Positions 33,603-43,009 of a DNA stretch of 64,000 bases are shown in pieces. Within the stretch, counting starts at the first letter, position 1. Every line of letters starts with the position of its first letter. The DNA lies in contig NZ_QAJL01000004.1 of NCBI RefSeq assembly GCF_003852525.1, positions 69,258 to 133,257 on the forward strand, given 5' to 3'. The notes under the pieces were generated by a model. It made no database searches. It worked only from the letters and a program-made list of their open reading frames with translations, and was not told the origin of the DNA. A program made the position numbers and the translations under genes. The stretch comes from Pedobacter sp. KBW06 (GTDB lineage: Bacteria; Bacteroidota; Bacteroidia; Sphingobacteriales; Sphingobacteriaceae).

Positions 33603-33643
33603 ATAAAAAGCCGGCCTCTTTAACAAAGGCCGGCTTTTTATTT
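33601..33643. terminator. Bidirectional terminator after the CBS gene and the M13 peptidase gene
   Basis: A 17-pair stem: AAATAAAAAGCCGGCCT (33601-33617) with AGGCCGGCTTTTTATTT (33627-33643) around a 9-base loop. Confidence 0.9.
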
Positions 33644-33657
33644 AAATCTGGATCATC

Positions 33658-35700
33658 TTACCAGATTTTAACTCTTTTCTCTGGTGCCAGATACAGAGAG
33701 TCTGTTGTTTTCACTTTGAAAGCGGTATAGAATTCAGGAATGTTCCTCACCACACCATTTACCCTGAACTTTGCAGGAGAATGTGGATCTGTACCTACCT
33801 GATTTCTCAATGCCTCTGCATTGGATTTATTTGACCAAACCTGTCCCCAACCGATAAACACACGTTGCTCTCCGGTAAACCCATCCATTACTGGTGCCGG
33901 CTTACCATTCAGGCTCGCTTTATAGGCTTTTAAGGCGATGCTTAATCCACCAAGGTCACCGATATTCTCACCAAGTGTAAATTCACCGTTTACATTCAGA
34001 TCCGGGAATACTTTAAATGCGCTGTACTGCGCAACTAAAGCACTCGTTCTTTTCTTGAATTCTGAATTGTCTTTTGCAGTCCACCAGTTGCGCATTACGC
34101 CGTCACCATCAAAGGTACTGCCCTGATCGTCAAAACCATGACCAACCTCATGACCAATTACTGCTCCTATTCCCCCATAATTTACTGCATCTTCTGCATT
34201 CATATCAAAGAAAGGAGGCTGTAAAATCGCCGCAGGGAATACAATCTCATTCATTGTCGGATTGTAATACGCATTTACCGTCTGAGGAGTCATTCCCCAT
34301 TCCGTACGGTCAACAGGTTTACCCAACTTATTCAGTGTACGGTTATATTCAAATTCTGCAGCACGTTTCTCATTTCCATAAAGGTCATGTTTAACCACTT
34401 TTAAGGCAGAGTAATCTCTCCATTTATCAGGATATCCGATTTTAGGTGTGAACTTACTGATTTTCTCCAATGCCTGCTTTTTCGTCTCCGGGCTCATCCA
34501 GTCCAGTTCTTTAATGCTTGATTCGTAAGCTTTCAACAGGTTACCTACCAGTTTAAGCATGCGTTCTTTTGCTGCAGGTGGAAAATGTTTCTCCACATAT
34601 AGCTTACCAACCATTTCACCCAGACTGCCATTCACCACGTCTACTGCCCTGCGCCATTGCGGTTTTTGTTCTTTCACACCATAAAGGGTTTTAGAATAAA
34701 AATCAAAGTTTTCCTGATCTACAGCGGTATTCAATGCTGTTGAGGCACCGGTTAAGGCACTCCATTTCAGGTAGGTCTTCCAGGTATCCAAAGGTGTATT
34801 CTTCAGAATCGCATTCAGCTCTTTAGTGTAAGCGACCTGAGTTACAACCAAACTATCCTGATTTTTAACTCCTGCTTCAGAAAGTAAAGTTGTCCAGTCA
34901 AAATCCGGCATCAGTTTACCCAGGTCTTTGATGGCATATTTATTATACAAGCCAGCCATATTCCTGGTTTCTTCTTTCTTCATGTGCTTTGAAGCAATCA
35001 GTGTTTCCAGTGCCATGATCTGAGCTGCTTTCGCCTTCGCATCGGCCACACCACCAAGGGTCAGCATGCGCTCAATATGAACCTGATATTTGGCACGGAT
35101 CTCTTTAGATTTGGCATCTGTCAATGAATAATATTCACGTTCAGGAAGCCCTAATCCACCCTGCCAGGTGTACAGCATATATTTCTTAGGATCTTTAAAA
35201 TCTTCAATCACACCTACATTAAAAGGAATGATATTTCCAACCTTATTTGCATAAGCAAAGTATGCAGAAAGGTCTTTTGCCGAAGCAATCGCATCAATCT
35301 TTTTAAACTCTGCTGTCATCGGTGCCAATCCAATAGAATCACGCACTTTCATGTTCATATAAGATTCATAGAAATCGCCGATCTTCTGTTCATCAGAACC
35401 ATCAGTAGCACTGCCTTTGGCGGCATTTTCGATAATTGCCTTGACATCTTCCTGAGCCTTATCGTTAACGATAGCACCTACGCCATAGGAAGCTTTATCT
35501 GAAGGGATCTTCGTGTTTTTCATCCAGGTACCATTCACATACTCCGTGAAATTATTTCCCGGAGAGGCCGTGGTATCCATATTTTTAAGGATGATTCCCG
35601 AGTGCAGCTCTTTATTTGTATCAGAGTTACTGCAAGCAGCGAGAAATAACATGGAACCTGCTACCATAGGAATTCCAATCGATTTTTTCATTTTTATCAT
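33658..35700 (-). CDS. M13-family zinc metallopeptidase (neprilysin/PepO-like), lipoprotein
   Basis: Exported oligopeptidase of 680 residues. A lipoprotein signal ends at FLAACSN (Cys23); M4 is an alternative start. Zinc ligands are H517 and H521 in HEVGH and E578 in ENIGD, and the substrate-binding NAYY is at 476-479. The C-terminus ends in a tryptophan like other M13 enzymes. Expected to degrade small peptides in the periplasm. A complete promoter lies just upstream and a shared terminator downstream, so it is monocistronic. Confidence 0.95.
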   Translation of the reverse strand: MIKMKKSIGIPMVAGSMLFLAACSNSDTNKELHSGIILKNMDTTASPGNNFTEYVNGTWMKNTKIPSDKASYGVGAIVNDKAQEDVKAIIENAAKGSATDGSDEQKIGDFYESYMNMKVRDSIGLAPMTAEFKKIDAIASAKDLSAYFAYANKVGNIIPFNVGVIEDFKDPKKYMLYTWQGGLGLPEREYYSLTDAKSKEIRAKYQVHIERMLTLGGVADAKAKAAQIMALETLIASKHMKKEETRNMAGLYNKYAIKDLGKLMPDFDWTTLLSEAGVKNQDSLVVTQVAYTKELNAILKNTPLDTWKTYLKWSALTGASTALNTAVDQENFDFYSKTLYGVKEQKPQWRRAVDVVNGSLGEMVGKLYVEKHFPPAAKERMLKLVGNLLKAYESSIKELDWMSPETKKQALEKISKFTPKIGYPDKWRDYSALKVVKHDLYGNEKRAAEFEYNRTLNKLGKPVDRTEWGMTPQTVNAYYNPTMNEIVFPAAILQPPFFDMNAEDAVNYGGIGAVIGHEVGHGFDDQGSTFDGDGVMRNWWTAKDNSEFKKRTSALVAQYSAFKVFPDLNVNGEFTLGENIGDLGGLSIALKAYKASLNGKPAPVMDGFTGEQRVFIGWGQVWSNKSNAEALRNQVGTDPHSPAKFRVNGVVRNIPEFYTAFKVKTTDSLYLAPEKRVKIW

Positions 35701-35721
35701 AAAAAATATTTAGGTATGATT

Positions 35722-35754
35722 CAAATTTAACAAAAGATATGGAATGGAACCAAA
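35722..35754 (-). promoter_or_regulatory. Promoter of the M13 peptidase gene
   Basis: On the minus strand TTTG (35754-35751), 21 bases, TAAATTTG (35729-35722). Confidence 0.75.
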
Positions 35755-35765
35755 CGATGGTCAAT

Positions 35766-36224
35766 TTACCTCGTTGCGATAAAAATGTCTACCGCTGCAT
35801 CCTCCGGATTTTGCGCAGCAGCACCATAAACCTCGAAATCGGCAGTATAAGCACGTGAAATTCCTGAATTCCAAATGTCTACCCAGGCATTGTACACAAG
35901 GCCCTGTAATAAATTCCCTTTCAGGGCATGTTTTTCATAAGCACCACCTTCAATGGCTAATCCACGCATTCCTTCGGGAATCTGTTCCAGATTTTCTACT
36001 GCATATCCGAGGATCGTGGTATAAGGCAGGGTGTAATCTCCCTCGTAGTCAGTATAGATACTGTATACTTCATCACCTGTTTTATTGCTGAGCTTTGCTC
36101 CGATATTCTCTGATCTGAACCTGTTCCAAAGCGCAGGAATATCATTTGCAGCCTGTGCGTTTTCATTACTTGTTCTTACAGAAATTCCAATCACGAAGAA
36201 TGGTTTAAGTGTTTCTTTTTCCAT
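35766..36224 (-). CDS. GyrI-like effector-binding domain protein
   Basis: A 152-residue stand-alone GyrI/AraC effector-binding (SOUL-like) domain: PFFVIGISVRTSNENAQAANDI, GDEVYSIYTDYEGDYTLPYTTILGYAV and a C-terminal VDIFIATR strand. Such proteins bind small hydrophobic cations or metabolites and some hydrolyse or sequester toxins. It lies 52 bases downstream of a WYL-type regulator on the same strand and has its own -7 box at 36258-36251, suggesting a regulator-effector pair. Confidence 0.85.
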   Translation of the reverse strand: MEKETLKPFFVIGISVRTSNENAQAANDIPALWNRFRSENIGAKLSNKTGDEVYSIYTDYEGDYTLPYTTILGYAVENLEQIPEGMRGLAIEGGAYEKHALKGNLLQGLVYNAWVDIWNSGISRAYTADFEVYGAAAQNPEDAAVDIFIATR

Positions 36225-36250
36225 TTTGTTTTTTCTATTGATTTAGAAAG

Positions 36251-36258
36251 CAAAATTA
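36251..36258 (-). promoter_or_regulatory. -7 promoter box of the GyrI-like gene
   Basis: Minus-strand TAATTTTG, 26 bases before the ATG at 36224. Confidence 0.55.
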
Positions 36259-36276
36259 AAGCCGCTACTGACAGCC

Positions 36277-36993
36277 CTATGTCAGGGGTCTGGACTTTGC
36301 CAGACAATATGCGAAATATTCAGGAAGGGTCATTTTATGAGGCTCAAAATGTTCATCCAGAATCTCCAGCTTTTCTATTCTATCCAGGCGAAAAGCCCGG
36401 TATTCCTGCCGCAATCTGCAAAAAGCAATCAGTATCCAGTTTTCCTGAGTGCTATAAATGGCAAAGGGCTCTATTGTTCTCTTGGTACGCTCCGCCTGAT
36501 CCGCTGCCTGATAATCAATTTTCAACAAGTTGAAATTGGTCAATGCCAGCTGAATCGTCGACATATTATTGCTCGTACTGTCGTTTCCCGGGTTATTTCT
36601 GATGGCAATGCGTTTAGACAGCAGGTCTGCTTTATCCTTTGTTTTGTGGACTAATATCGCCTTGATTTTGGTAATGGCATCACTATATTCCCGTACAAAA
36701 GAAGCATCTTTATTTCTGAGTACCAGTTGTTCTGCTGTAATCAGCGCATTCGCCTGACTTTCGGTAAAACTTACCGGAGGAAGCCGGTAGCCTTCTACCA
36801 GGGAGTAGCCCTTTCCTTCTTCGGTAAACACAGGAATTCCAGCTTCTTCCAGTGCGCGGATGTCCCGGTAAATGGTCCGGATACTCACCTGAAACTTTTT
36901 CGCAAGATCTGTTGCATTTGTGAGCCGCTTGCTTTGGAGCTGTGTCAGTATGGCTGTAAGCCGGGATAATCTCGGAGTTTCAGTACTGTCCAT
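36277..36993 (-). CDS. YafY-type transcriptional regulator (HTH_11 plus WYL domain)
   Basis: A 238-residue regulator with an N-terminal winged helix (about 8-65; AKKFQVSIRTIYRDIRALEEAG) and a C-terminal WYL sensor domain around 130-235 (IEPFAIYSTQENWILIAFCRLRQEYRAFRLDRI). WYL proteins sense nucleic-acid or other ligands and often control neighbouring genes; the adjacent GyrI-like gene is the likeliest target. The -7 box TATCTTTG lies at 37014-37007. Confidence 0.9.
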   Translation of the reverse strand: MDSTETPRLSRLTAILTQLQSKRLTNATDLAKKFQVSIRTIYRDIRALEEAGIPVFTEEGKGYSLVEGYRLPPVSFTESQANALITAEQLVLRNKDASFVREYSDAITKIKAILVHKTKDKADLLSKRIAIRNNPGNDSTSNNMSTIQLALTNFNLLKIDYQAADQAERTKRTIEPFAIYSTQENWILIAFCRLRQEYRAFRLDRIEKLEILDEHFEPHKMTLPEYFAYCLAKSRPLT

Positions 36994-37006
36994 TCATTTT
37001 TTTTTT

Positions 37007-37014
37007 CAAAGATA
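37007..37014 (-). promoter_or_regulatory. -7 promoter box of the YafY-type regulator
   Basis: Minus-strand TATCTTTG, 13 bases before the ATG at 36993. Confidence 0.55.
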
Positions 37015-37165
37015 CATGCTATATCTGACTTCTGAAATCCCGGCAACAGGCCTCATTTCAGGCGGATAAAACCGGGATCAACATGCAGCTCTGTGTTAGG
37101 ATTATTTTAAACTTCTGTTAAATATTTAACACTTAATCATACGTTAATATGGATCCCTTAACTTC

Positions 37166-38320
37166 ATGACAAACCATAAATCTACGACTATGATCAGCAC
37201 GAAAATTCTTTACAAAGCGGTTTTTAAAACAGATCAGATTGATGACAGTCACACTTTTCAGCCACTGCCATTGCCCTCAGGAAGTTATCCTTACCGCCTG
37301 AAACTGGAAGAGGAACCTGCTTCGGAAAAACCTCAGGCCATGGTATTCCATATGGTGGGCGATACCGGAGGTTTTAAACAACCCGAACTGCAGAAGCAAA
37401 TCGCCGGACAGATGGCGCAACAATATTTAAATGCAATATGCCCGGAAGAACGTCCTTCCTTTTTATATCACCTGGGAGACATCGTATATCACTATGGGGA
37501 AGCAGATCAGTATGAATCTCAATTCTTACAACCTTATGAAACCTATCCGGGTCCGATATATGCCATTGCTGGAAACCATGATACAGATGTAAATCCCAAC
37601 TGCAGCGAGCATTACGACAGCCTGGAAGCGTTCTATGCTGCATTCTGTAATACCTGCCCGGCCACCATCCATTTCGGCACAGGATTGAAGAGAAAAAGCC
37701 AGGTTCAACCGAATGTATATTGGACCATGCAAGCACCTTTGGCAACGATCATCGGCCTTCATACTAATGTGCCTAAATACGGCTGCATTCAGAAAGAACA
37801 AAAAAACTGGTTCATCAAAGAGCTTAAAGAAGCAGCAAAATACAGCGCAGACAAAGCAATTATCGTTTGTATGCACCATGCACCCTATTCTGCAGATGTG
37901 AACCATGGCTCAAGCCAGCCTATGATCCAATTTCTGGAATCTGCTTTTGAAGAGGCAGGTGTCAAACCAGACATCATCTTCAGCGGTCATGTTCATAATT
38001 ATCAACGGTTCAGCAAACATTATATTGATGGCAAAACAGTGCCTTTTATCGTTGCTGGCGCCGGAGGTTTTGACGAGCTGCATGGCCTGGCAGACCCTTA
38101 CGAGCCCAGCTATCATGCCGAAAGCGAATTGTTTGATCAGGTAGAGCTGGAGAATTACTGCGACAACAGACATGGCTTCCTGAAAGTAGCCATTGAAAAA
38201 ACACCTTTCAGCTTTGCAATCAAAGGAGAATATTATACCCTTCCAGGAAAAGACAGGGAAAACAATGATCAGGAAGCAGTGCTATTTGATCGTTTCACAG
38301 TTGACCTGACAGGGAGATAA
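37166..38320 (+). CDS. Calcineurin-like metallophosphoesterase
   Basis: A 384-residue phosphoesterase with the full binuclear-metal motif set: GDTGG (65-69), GDIVYH (104-109), GNHDTD (136-141), CMHHAPYSAD and GHVHNYQRF. The length and the late HxHNYQR resemble the acid-phosphatase-like subgroup. No signal peptide is seen, so it is probably cytosolic. An N-terminal 55-residue part precedes the catalytic domain; M9 is an alternative start. Substrate unknown. It is followed by its own terminator. Confidence 0.88.
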   Translation: MTNHKSTTMISTKILYKAVFKTDQIDDSHTFQPLPLPSGSYPYRLKLEEEPASEKPQAMVFHMVGDTGGFKQPELQKQIAGQMAQQYLNAICPEERPSFLYHLGDIVYHYGEADQYESQFLQPYETYPGPIYAIAGNHDTDVNPNCSEHYDSLEAFYAAFCNTCPATIHFGTGLKRKSQVQPNVYWTMQAPLATIIGLHTNVPKYGCIQKEQKNWFIKELKEAAKYSADKAIIVCMHHAPYSADVNHGSSQPMIQFLESAFEEAGVKPDIIFSGHVHNYQRFSKHYIDGKTVPFIVAGAGGFDELHGLADPYEPSYHAESELFDQVELENYCDNRHGFLKVAIEKTPFSFAIKGEYYTLPGKDRENNDQEAVLFDRFTVDLTGR

Positions 38321-38349
38321 CAGTCCTGAAATAAAAAACCTCATTCAAT

Positions 38350-38386
38350 AAGAAAGCCTTTCAGCTTAACCTGGAAGGCTTTCTTG
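38350..38386 (+). terminator. Terminator of the metallophosphoesterase gene
   Basis: AAGAAAGCCTTTCAG (38350-38364) pairs with CTGGAAGGCTTTCTT (38371-38385), one G-T pair, 6-base loop; only a short T tail. Confidence 0.7.
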
Positions 38387-38541
38387 TATATTTAACAATA
38401 TTTTTTAGCAGACCATAATCATTTTTATTCCGCTTTAGTTCCAGAGCTTGTAAAATCGAAAGCCTTTATAAGCTGAATGTCCGAATCCTAAGTTAAACCT
38501 CCTTTTCTTGAAAAATTTATTTAACATTGGGCATTATTACA

Positions 38542-39150
38542 ATGCAGGTACATGACACGGAACAGCTCGAAGATAAAGACCTACTGATTAAACTCAGGGA
38601 GGGTGATGAGCTTGCGTTCGTGAAAATATACAACCAATACCGTAAAAAGGTACATACTTATGCTTATCAGCTCAGCAAATCAACTGATACAGCAGAAGAG
38701 ATTGTTCAGGAAGTATTTATTCGGATCTGGCAGAAAAGGATTCAGATCAATACGGATCTTTCCTTTAATGCTTATATCAAAAAGATCACGATCAACCATG
38801 TTTTAAATCACCTTAAAAAGGTTGCGCGTGACAAATCCTTACAGGAAGAAGTCTTTCAGCAGGTAGAGATCAGTGCCAACCGCACAGAGGACCAGCTATT
38901 GGAAAAGGAACTCAGAAAAATCTACCTGGATGCGATTGCGCTGCTTCCGGCGCAGAAGAAACTGATCTATCAGATGAGCCGTACAGAAGAGCTCAGTCAT
39001 GAGGAAATTGCTTCAAAACTTGAGATCTCTAAAAATACCGTAAAAAATCATATGGTAGAAGCCAGTAAATTTGTCCGGGAATATGTGCGCAAGAATGGCG
39101 GAATTATTGGGTTCATCATCATTTCCTCAAATTATTTTCATTCCAACTAG
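38542..39150 (+). CDS. ECF sigma factor of the Bacteroidetes FecI-like group
   Basis: A 202-residue RNA polymerase sigma-70 factor with region 2 (about 20-90; AEEIVQEVFIRIWQKR) and region 4 (about 135-190; LSHEEIASKLEISKNTVKNHM). It heads a sigma / FecR / TonB-receptor array, so it is expected to be held by the downstream FecR protein and released when the receptor binds ligand. ATG 38542 is chosen over an in-frame TTG at 38527. The C-terminus has a short hydrophobic IIGFIIISS tail. Confidence 0.92.
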   Translation: MQVHDTEQLEDKDLLIKLREGDELAFVKIYNQYRKKVHTYAYQLSKSTDTAEEIVQEVFIRIWQKRIQINTDLSFNAYIKKITINHVLNHLKKVARDKSLQEEVFQQVEISANRTEDQLLEKELRKIYLDAIALLPAQKKLIYQMSRTEELSHEEIASKLEISKNTVKNHMVEASKFVREYVRKNGGIIGFIIISSNYFHSN

Positions 39151-39197
39151 TCCCTCCCTTCCTCACAATTGTATTGTAGATAGGAAAGGGTCAAACC

Positions 39198-40187
39198 ATG
39201 GAAGACAAAGAAGAACTAAAACGGCTATATCAATTGTATTTGACAAATGAGTGTACAGCGGAGGAGCTGCAGCGCTTTTTTGTACTGATCGACAACAACC
39301 AGGATGATGAAACCATTCTTGAACTGATGTCTGCAAGCTGGGATCAAACCCCGCGCACTCCCGAAACAGGTCTCGTTCCTGATTTCCTGCCCAAAGAAGC
39401 AAAACAGATTAAACTTTCCCCAACCCGCAGGATTCGCTACGGTTTTCGGCCTGTTGCCGCAGCCGCAGCAATCCTGCTAATATGTGCTGGTCTTTTCTTT
39501 TTCAAATCTAATGTGTGGAATGCCATCAGTCCGGTTCATCAGTTGCAAAGCTTCAGTGCCCAGGCCCAAAGGAAACAACTGGAACTTCCAGACGGCACCA
39601 AAGTATGGCTTAGTCCCAACAGCACCTTAAAATACCCGGAAAAATTCGTTGGAAACAGCCGTATGGTTAGTCTGGAAGGAGAAGCATTTTTTGAAGTAGC
39701 ACATGATGCCAATCACCCGTTCATCATCCAAAGCGGACAGGTAAGCACCAGAGTTTTGGGAACAAGCTTTAACATTTCCGCCTATTCCCAAACTCCCGAT
39801 ATCAGCGTCACCCTCGTCACCGGAAAAGTTGCCGTTGCCCTGCAAAATGAAAATAGTGTAAGGGAGGAAACCATTGTTGCCAATCAGCAGGTGACCATTA
39901 ATAAAGCCGAAGGAAAAATCAGCAAAGCCAATTTCCCAAATGCCGGCGACTATTTAAACAGGCGTTTAGGGCATTTTGATTATAAAGGAACTGCATTGGC
40001 AGAAGTAGTAAAGGACCTGGAGCTTCAATATCAGATTAAGATTCAGTTGAGTCCTGAATTGAACAAAAGCCTGTTTTACGGGAACCTGGACATGACAAAA
40101 ACCAGCACACAGACACTAAATAAATTATGCACAGTAATGGAAGCCAATTGGAAAAAAGACGGAGGACAGTATGTAATCTTAAAATAA
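39198..40187 (+). CDS. FecR-family anti-sigma factor
   Basis: A 329-residue inner-membrane regulator: cytosolic N-terminal sigma-binding part (1-85), a single transmembrane helix (86-103), a periplasmic FecR domain (about 115-215; LELPDGTKVWLSPNSTLKYP, GEAFFEVAHD) and a C-terminal DUF4974 domain (about 258-328) that contacts the receptor STN domain. It follows the ECF sigma gene by 47 bases and precedes an STN-bearing receptor, so the partners of the signalling cascade are all present. Confidence 0.94.
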   Translation: MEDKEELKRLYQLYLTNECTAEELQRFFVLIDNNQDDETILELMSASWDQTPRTPETGLVPDFLPKEAKQIKLSPTRRIRYGFRPVAAAAAILLICAGLFFFKSNVWNAISPVHQLQSFSAQAQRKQLELPDGTKVWLSPNSTLKYPEKFVGNSRMVSLEGEAFFEVAHDANHPFIIQSGQVSTRVLGTSFNISAYSQTPDISVTLVTGKVAVALQNENSVREETIVANQQVTINKAEGKISKANFPNAGDYLNRRLGHFDYKGTALAEVVKDLELQYQIKIQLSPELNKSLFYGNLDMTKTSTQTLNKLCTVMEANWKKDGGQYVILK

Positions 40188-40188
40188 A

Positions 40189-40269
40189 TGTCCGGGTTCT
40201 ACAGCTAGAATCCCGGACAAGTATCTAAATCAATTTAATAAATGCCCGAGCCTTGAGAACTATAGGGCA
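40189..40269 (+). promoter_or_regulatory. Two hairpins between fecR and the TonB receptor gene
   Basis: TGTCCGGGTTCT (40189-40200) pairs with AGAATCCCGGACA (40207-40219) with one bulge; TGCCC (40243-40247) pairs with GGGCA (40265-40269). No T tract follows. They could stabilise or separate the receptor mRNA from the regulator mRNA. Confidence 0.5.
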
Positions 40270-40299
40270 ACAAAAAAATCAATATTTAAACATAAAGTT

Positions 40300-42945
40300 A
40301 TGAAAAAATACGGACCTAAAAGGTTCCTGGCATTTATCGCCATCTTGTTACTCATTTTAGTATTTGTCCAGGCCAGGTCTTATGCACAGGCGCCTTTGGA
40401 GAAAAAAATCAGCATTAACCTTAAAGACGAGCCATTAAAAGCAGCATTGGATAAGATCAGCAGTGCCAGTGGCATCAAATTCACCTTTAATGAACAAGTT
40501 GCCAACAGTAAAATAAAGATTAGCGTACAGGCCCAAAACAAAAGCCTGAATGAAATCTTAACCATTGCCCTCTCCAATCAACCCTTTAAATTTTCTGAGT
40601 TAGACAATGAAATTTATATCCGCTATGATGCTGAAAAAGCAAAAAAGTCCCTGGCCGATCCGGCGGCAAACCCGGCGTTAAACCAAGAAAAACATACCAT
40701 AGGTGGTACAATATCTTCTTCTAAAACGGGAGAAACGCTGATAGCAGCAACCATTAGGCTGAGCGGAACCAAACTGGCAACCATGAGTAATGAATATGGT
40801 TTTTATTCCCTTTCAGTACCCAGCGGAAGCTATGTGATGGAAATCAGTGCAATCGGTTCCAAAACCCTTAAAAAACCAATAGACCTCACTAAATCGATGA
40901 CCCTGAACATCGCTTTAGAAGATGATGCAAATGAGCTCGAAACCGTGACGATTAGTGCGGCAACTGCAAGAAGAAATATAGACAACCCACAAATGGGCAT
41001 GGAACGGCTGAACATCAGTGAGACCAAAAACATCCCTGTCGTACTTGGTGAGCGGGATGTCATTAAAACATTACAGCTGCTGCCAGGAGTTAAATCTTCC
41101 GGAGATGGTACTGGTGGTCTTTTTGTTCGCGGAGGAAGCGCAGACCAAAATATGATTCTTCTGGATGAGGCACCTGTTTACAATGCTTCTCACCTGCTTG
41201 GTTTTTTTTCGACCTTTAACTCGGATGCCATTAAAAATGTAACGCTCTATAAAAGTGGAATGCCTGCACAGTATGGAGGAGGCTTATCTTCTGTGATGGA
41301 TGTGAGAATGAATGACGGAAACAATCAAAAATTTGGCGTTAGCGGAGGAATAGGTCTGATTGCAGCCCGTATCAATGTGGAGGGGCCAATTCAAAAAGAA
41401 AAATCTTCCTTCCTGATCTCTGCAAGGAGAACTTATTTAGATGCTTTTTTAAAACTTTCTTCAGATTCCAATGTAAAAGATGCAAAGTTGTATTTCTACG
41501 ATGTTAATGCTAAGGCAAATTACATACTTGGAGAGAAAGACCGTTTATTCGTCTCTGCATATCTCGGCCGGGATATATTAGGTGCAGATAAAGTGAACGG
41601 AATAGACTGGGGTAATATCACTTCGACCGTCCGCTGGAACCATATCTTTAGCAGCAAACTTTTCTCCAACACCTCTATCATATACAGCAATTACAATTAT
41701 CAGGTCAAGACAGATCAGGACGAGAGTTCGCTTTCTTTATTTTCACAAATTAAAGACTGGAACTTTAAGCAGGACCTGCAATGGTACCTGAATGATAAGA
41801 ACACGTTAAATTTTGGGATAAATGCAATCTATCATACCATAAAACCAGGAGAAGTGAGGGCTTCGGGAAATTCAGGAATGATTTCTCAAGACCTGCAGAA
41901 CAGATATTCACTGGAAAATGCAATATATGCCAGCAATACCTGGAAAGTAAGTGACGCATTTAGCCTTACTTATGGTCTTCGGTTATCGGCTTTCAGTATC
42001 CTTGGAAAAGGTGATTACTATAACATCAATCAGGAAGGCGGAGTGACGGGCCAGCAGAGTTACAAAAAGGGAGAAGTTGTAAAAACATATTTGAACCTGG
42101 AACCCCGGCTTGCCGCAGCGCTTCAGCTGAATGAATCAACAGCGGTTAAAGCCTCCTATGTTCGTAATGCACAAAATCTCCACTTAATTTCCAACTCGAA
42201 TGCTTCTTCACCGTTGGACAGATGGGTGGCCAGTACAAATATCATCAAACCGGAAACCAGCGATCAGGTGTCATTAGGTTATTATAAAAATCTTGCCGAA
42301 AATGCTTATGAACTTACTGTCGAGGCCTATTATAAAGACCTTAAAAACCAGATTGATTACCGCAACGGAGCCAACATCTATACCAATAAACCTATAGAAA
42401 CTCAATTGCTGTTTGGTAAAGGCCGTGCTTACGGGGTAGAGTGGCTCATCAAAAAGAAAACAGGAAATTTCACCGGATGGATCGCTTATACCCTTTCTAA
42501 GTCTGAAAGGCAGGTTGATGGGATCAACAATAATGAATGGTACAATACCAGACAGGACAGAACCCATGATATATCTATCGTGACCATGTACCAGCTCAGC
42601 AAAAAATGGTCAGTTTCTGCGAACTGGGTCTTTGCAACAGGAAATGCGGTTACCTATCCCAATGCGAAATACAATTTATTGGGAGAAAGCTATTACTATT
42701 ATTCCAGCCGGAATGCAGAGCGGATGCCGGCATACCACAGGTTAGACCTTGGCGCTACGCGTACTTTGAAAAAGACGAAAAGATTCTCTTCGGAACTTAA
42801 TTTCAGTCTTTTCAATGCTTACGGAAGATCAAACGCCTATAAAATCGATTTCAGGGAAAATGAAAAAGACCCTACTAAAACTGAAGCGGTGAAAACTACT
42901 TTATTCAGATTTGTTCCTTCAGTTTCTTATGATTTCAAGTTTTAA
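40300..42945 (+). CDS. TonB-dependent receptor with STN and carboxypeptidase-like domains
   Basis: An 881-residue outer-membrane transducer-transporter. Domains in order: signal peptide (ending YAQ, residue 30), STN signalling domain (about 33-110; ISINLKDEPLKAALDKISSA), carboxypeptidase-regulatory-like domain (about 132-215; GGTISSSKTGETLIAATIRL), plug (about 235-345; GGLFVRGGSADQNMILLDEA) and a barrel ending in SYDFKF. The STN domain fits the FecR/ECF pair upstream. The ligand is not evident: FecA-type siderophores or a glycan are both possible. No SusD gene follows. Confidence 0.93.
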   Translation: MKKYGPKRFLAFIAILLLILVFVQARSYAQAPLEKKISINLKDEPLKAALDKISSASGIKFTFNEQVANSKIKISVQAQNKSLNEILTIALSNQPFKFSELDNEIYIRYDAEKAKKSLADPAANPALNQEKHTIGGTISSSKTGETLIAATIRLSGTKLATMSNEYGFYSLSVPSGSYVMEISAIGSKTLKKPIDLTKSMTLNIALEDDANELETVTISAATARRNIDNPQMGMERLNISETKNIPVVLGERDVIKTLQLLPGVKSSGDGTGGLFVRGGSADQNMILLDEAPVYNASHLLGFFSTFNSDAIKNVTLYKSGMPAQYGGGLSSVMDVRMNDGNNQKFGVSGGIGLIAARINVEGPIQKEKSSFLISARRTYLDAFLKLSSDSNVKDAKLYFYDVNAKANYILGEKDRLFVSAYLGRDILGADKVNGIDWGNITSTVRWNHIFSSKLFSNTSIIYSNYNYQVKTDQDESSLSLFSQIKDWNFKQDLQWYLNDKNTLNFGINAIYHTIKPGEVRASGNSGMISQDLQNRYSLENAIYASNTWKVSDAFSLTYGLRLSAFSILGKGDYYNINQEGGVTGQQSYKKGEVVKTYLNLEPRLAAALQLNESTAVKASYVRNAQNLHLISNSNASSPLDRWVASTNIIKPETSDQVSLGYYKNLAENAYELTVEAYYKDLKNQIDYRNGANIYTNKPIETQLLFGKGRAYGVEWLIKKKTGNFTGWIAYTLSKSERQVDGINNNEWYNTRQDRTHDISIVTMYQLSKKWSVSANWVFATGNAVTYPNAKYNLLGESYYYYSSRNAERMPAYHRLDLGATRTLKKTKRFSSELNFSLFNAYGRSNAYKIDFRENEKDPTKTEAVKTTLFRFVPSVSYDFKF

Positions 42946-43009
42946 ACCTCCCATTCAAAATATACAGATGAAAACATCATCCACATCCTCCTTACAAATA
43001 GCAATTAAC

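Noticed and set aside
42911..43009. Longer start for the DUF4249 gene overlapping the receptor
   Set aside because: The added residues would bury the lipoprotein signal; the ATG at 43010 gives a compact lipobox.
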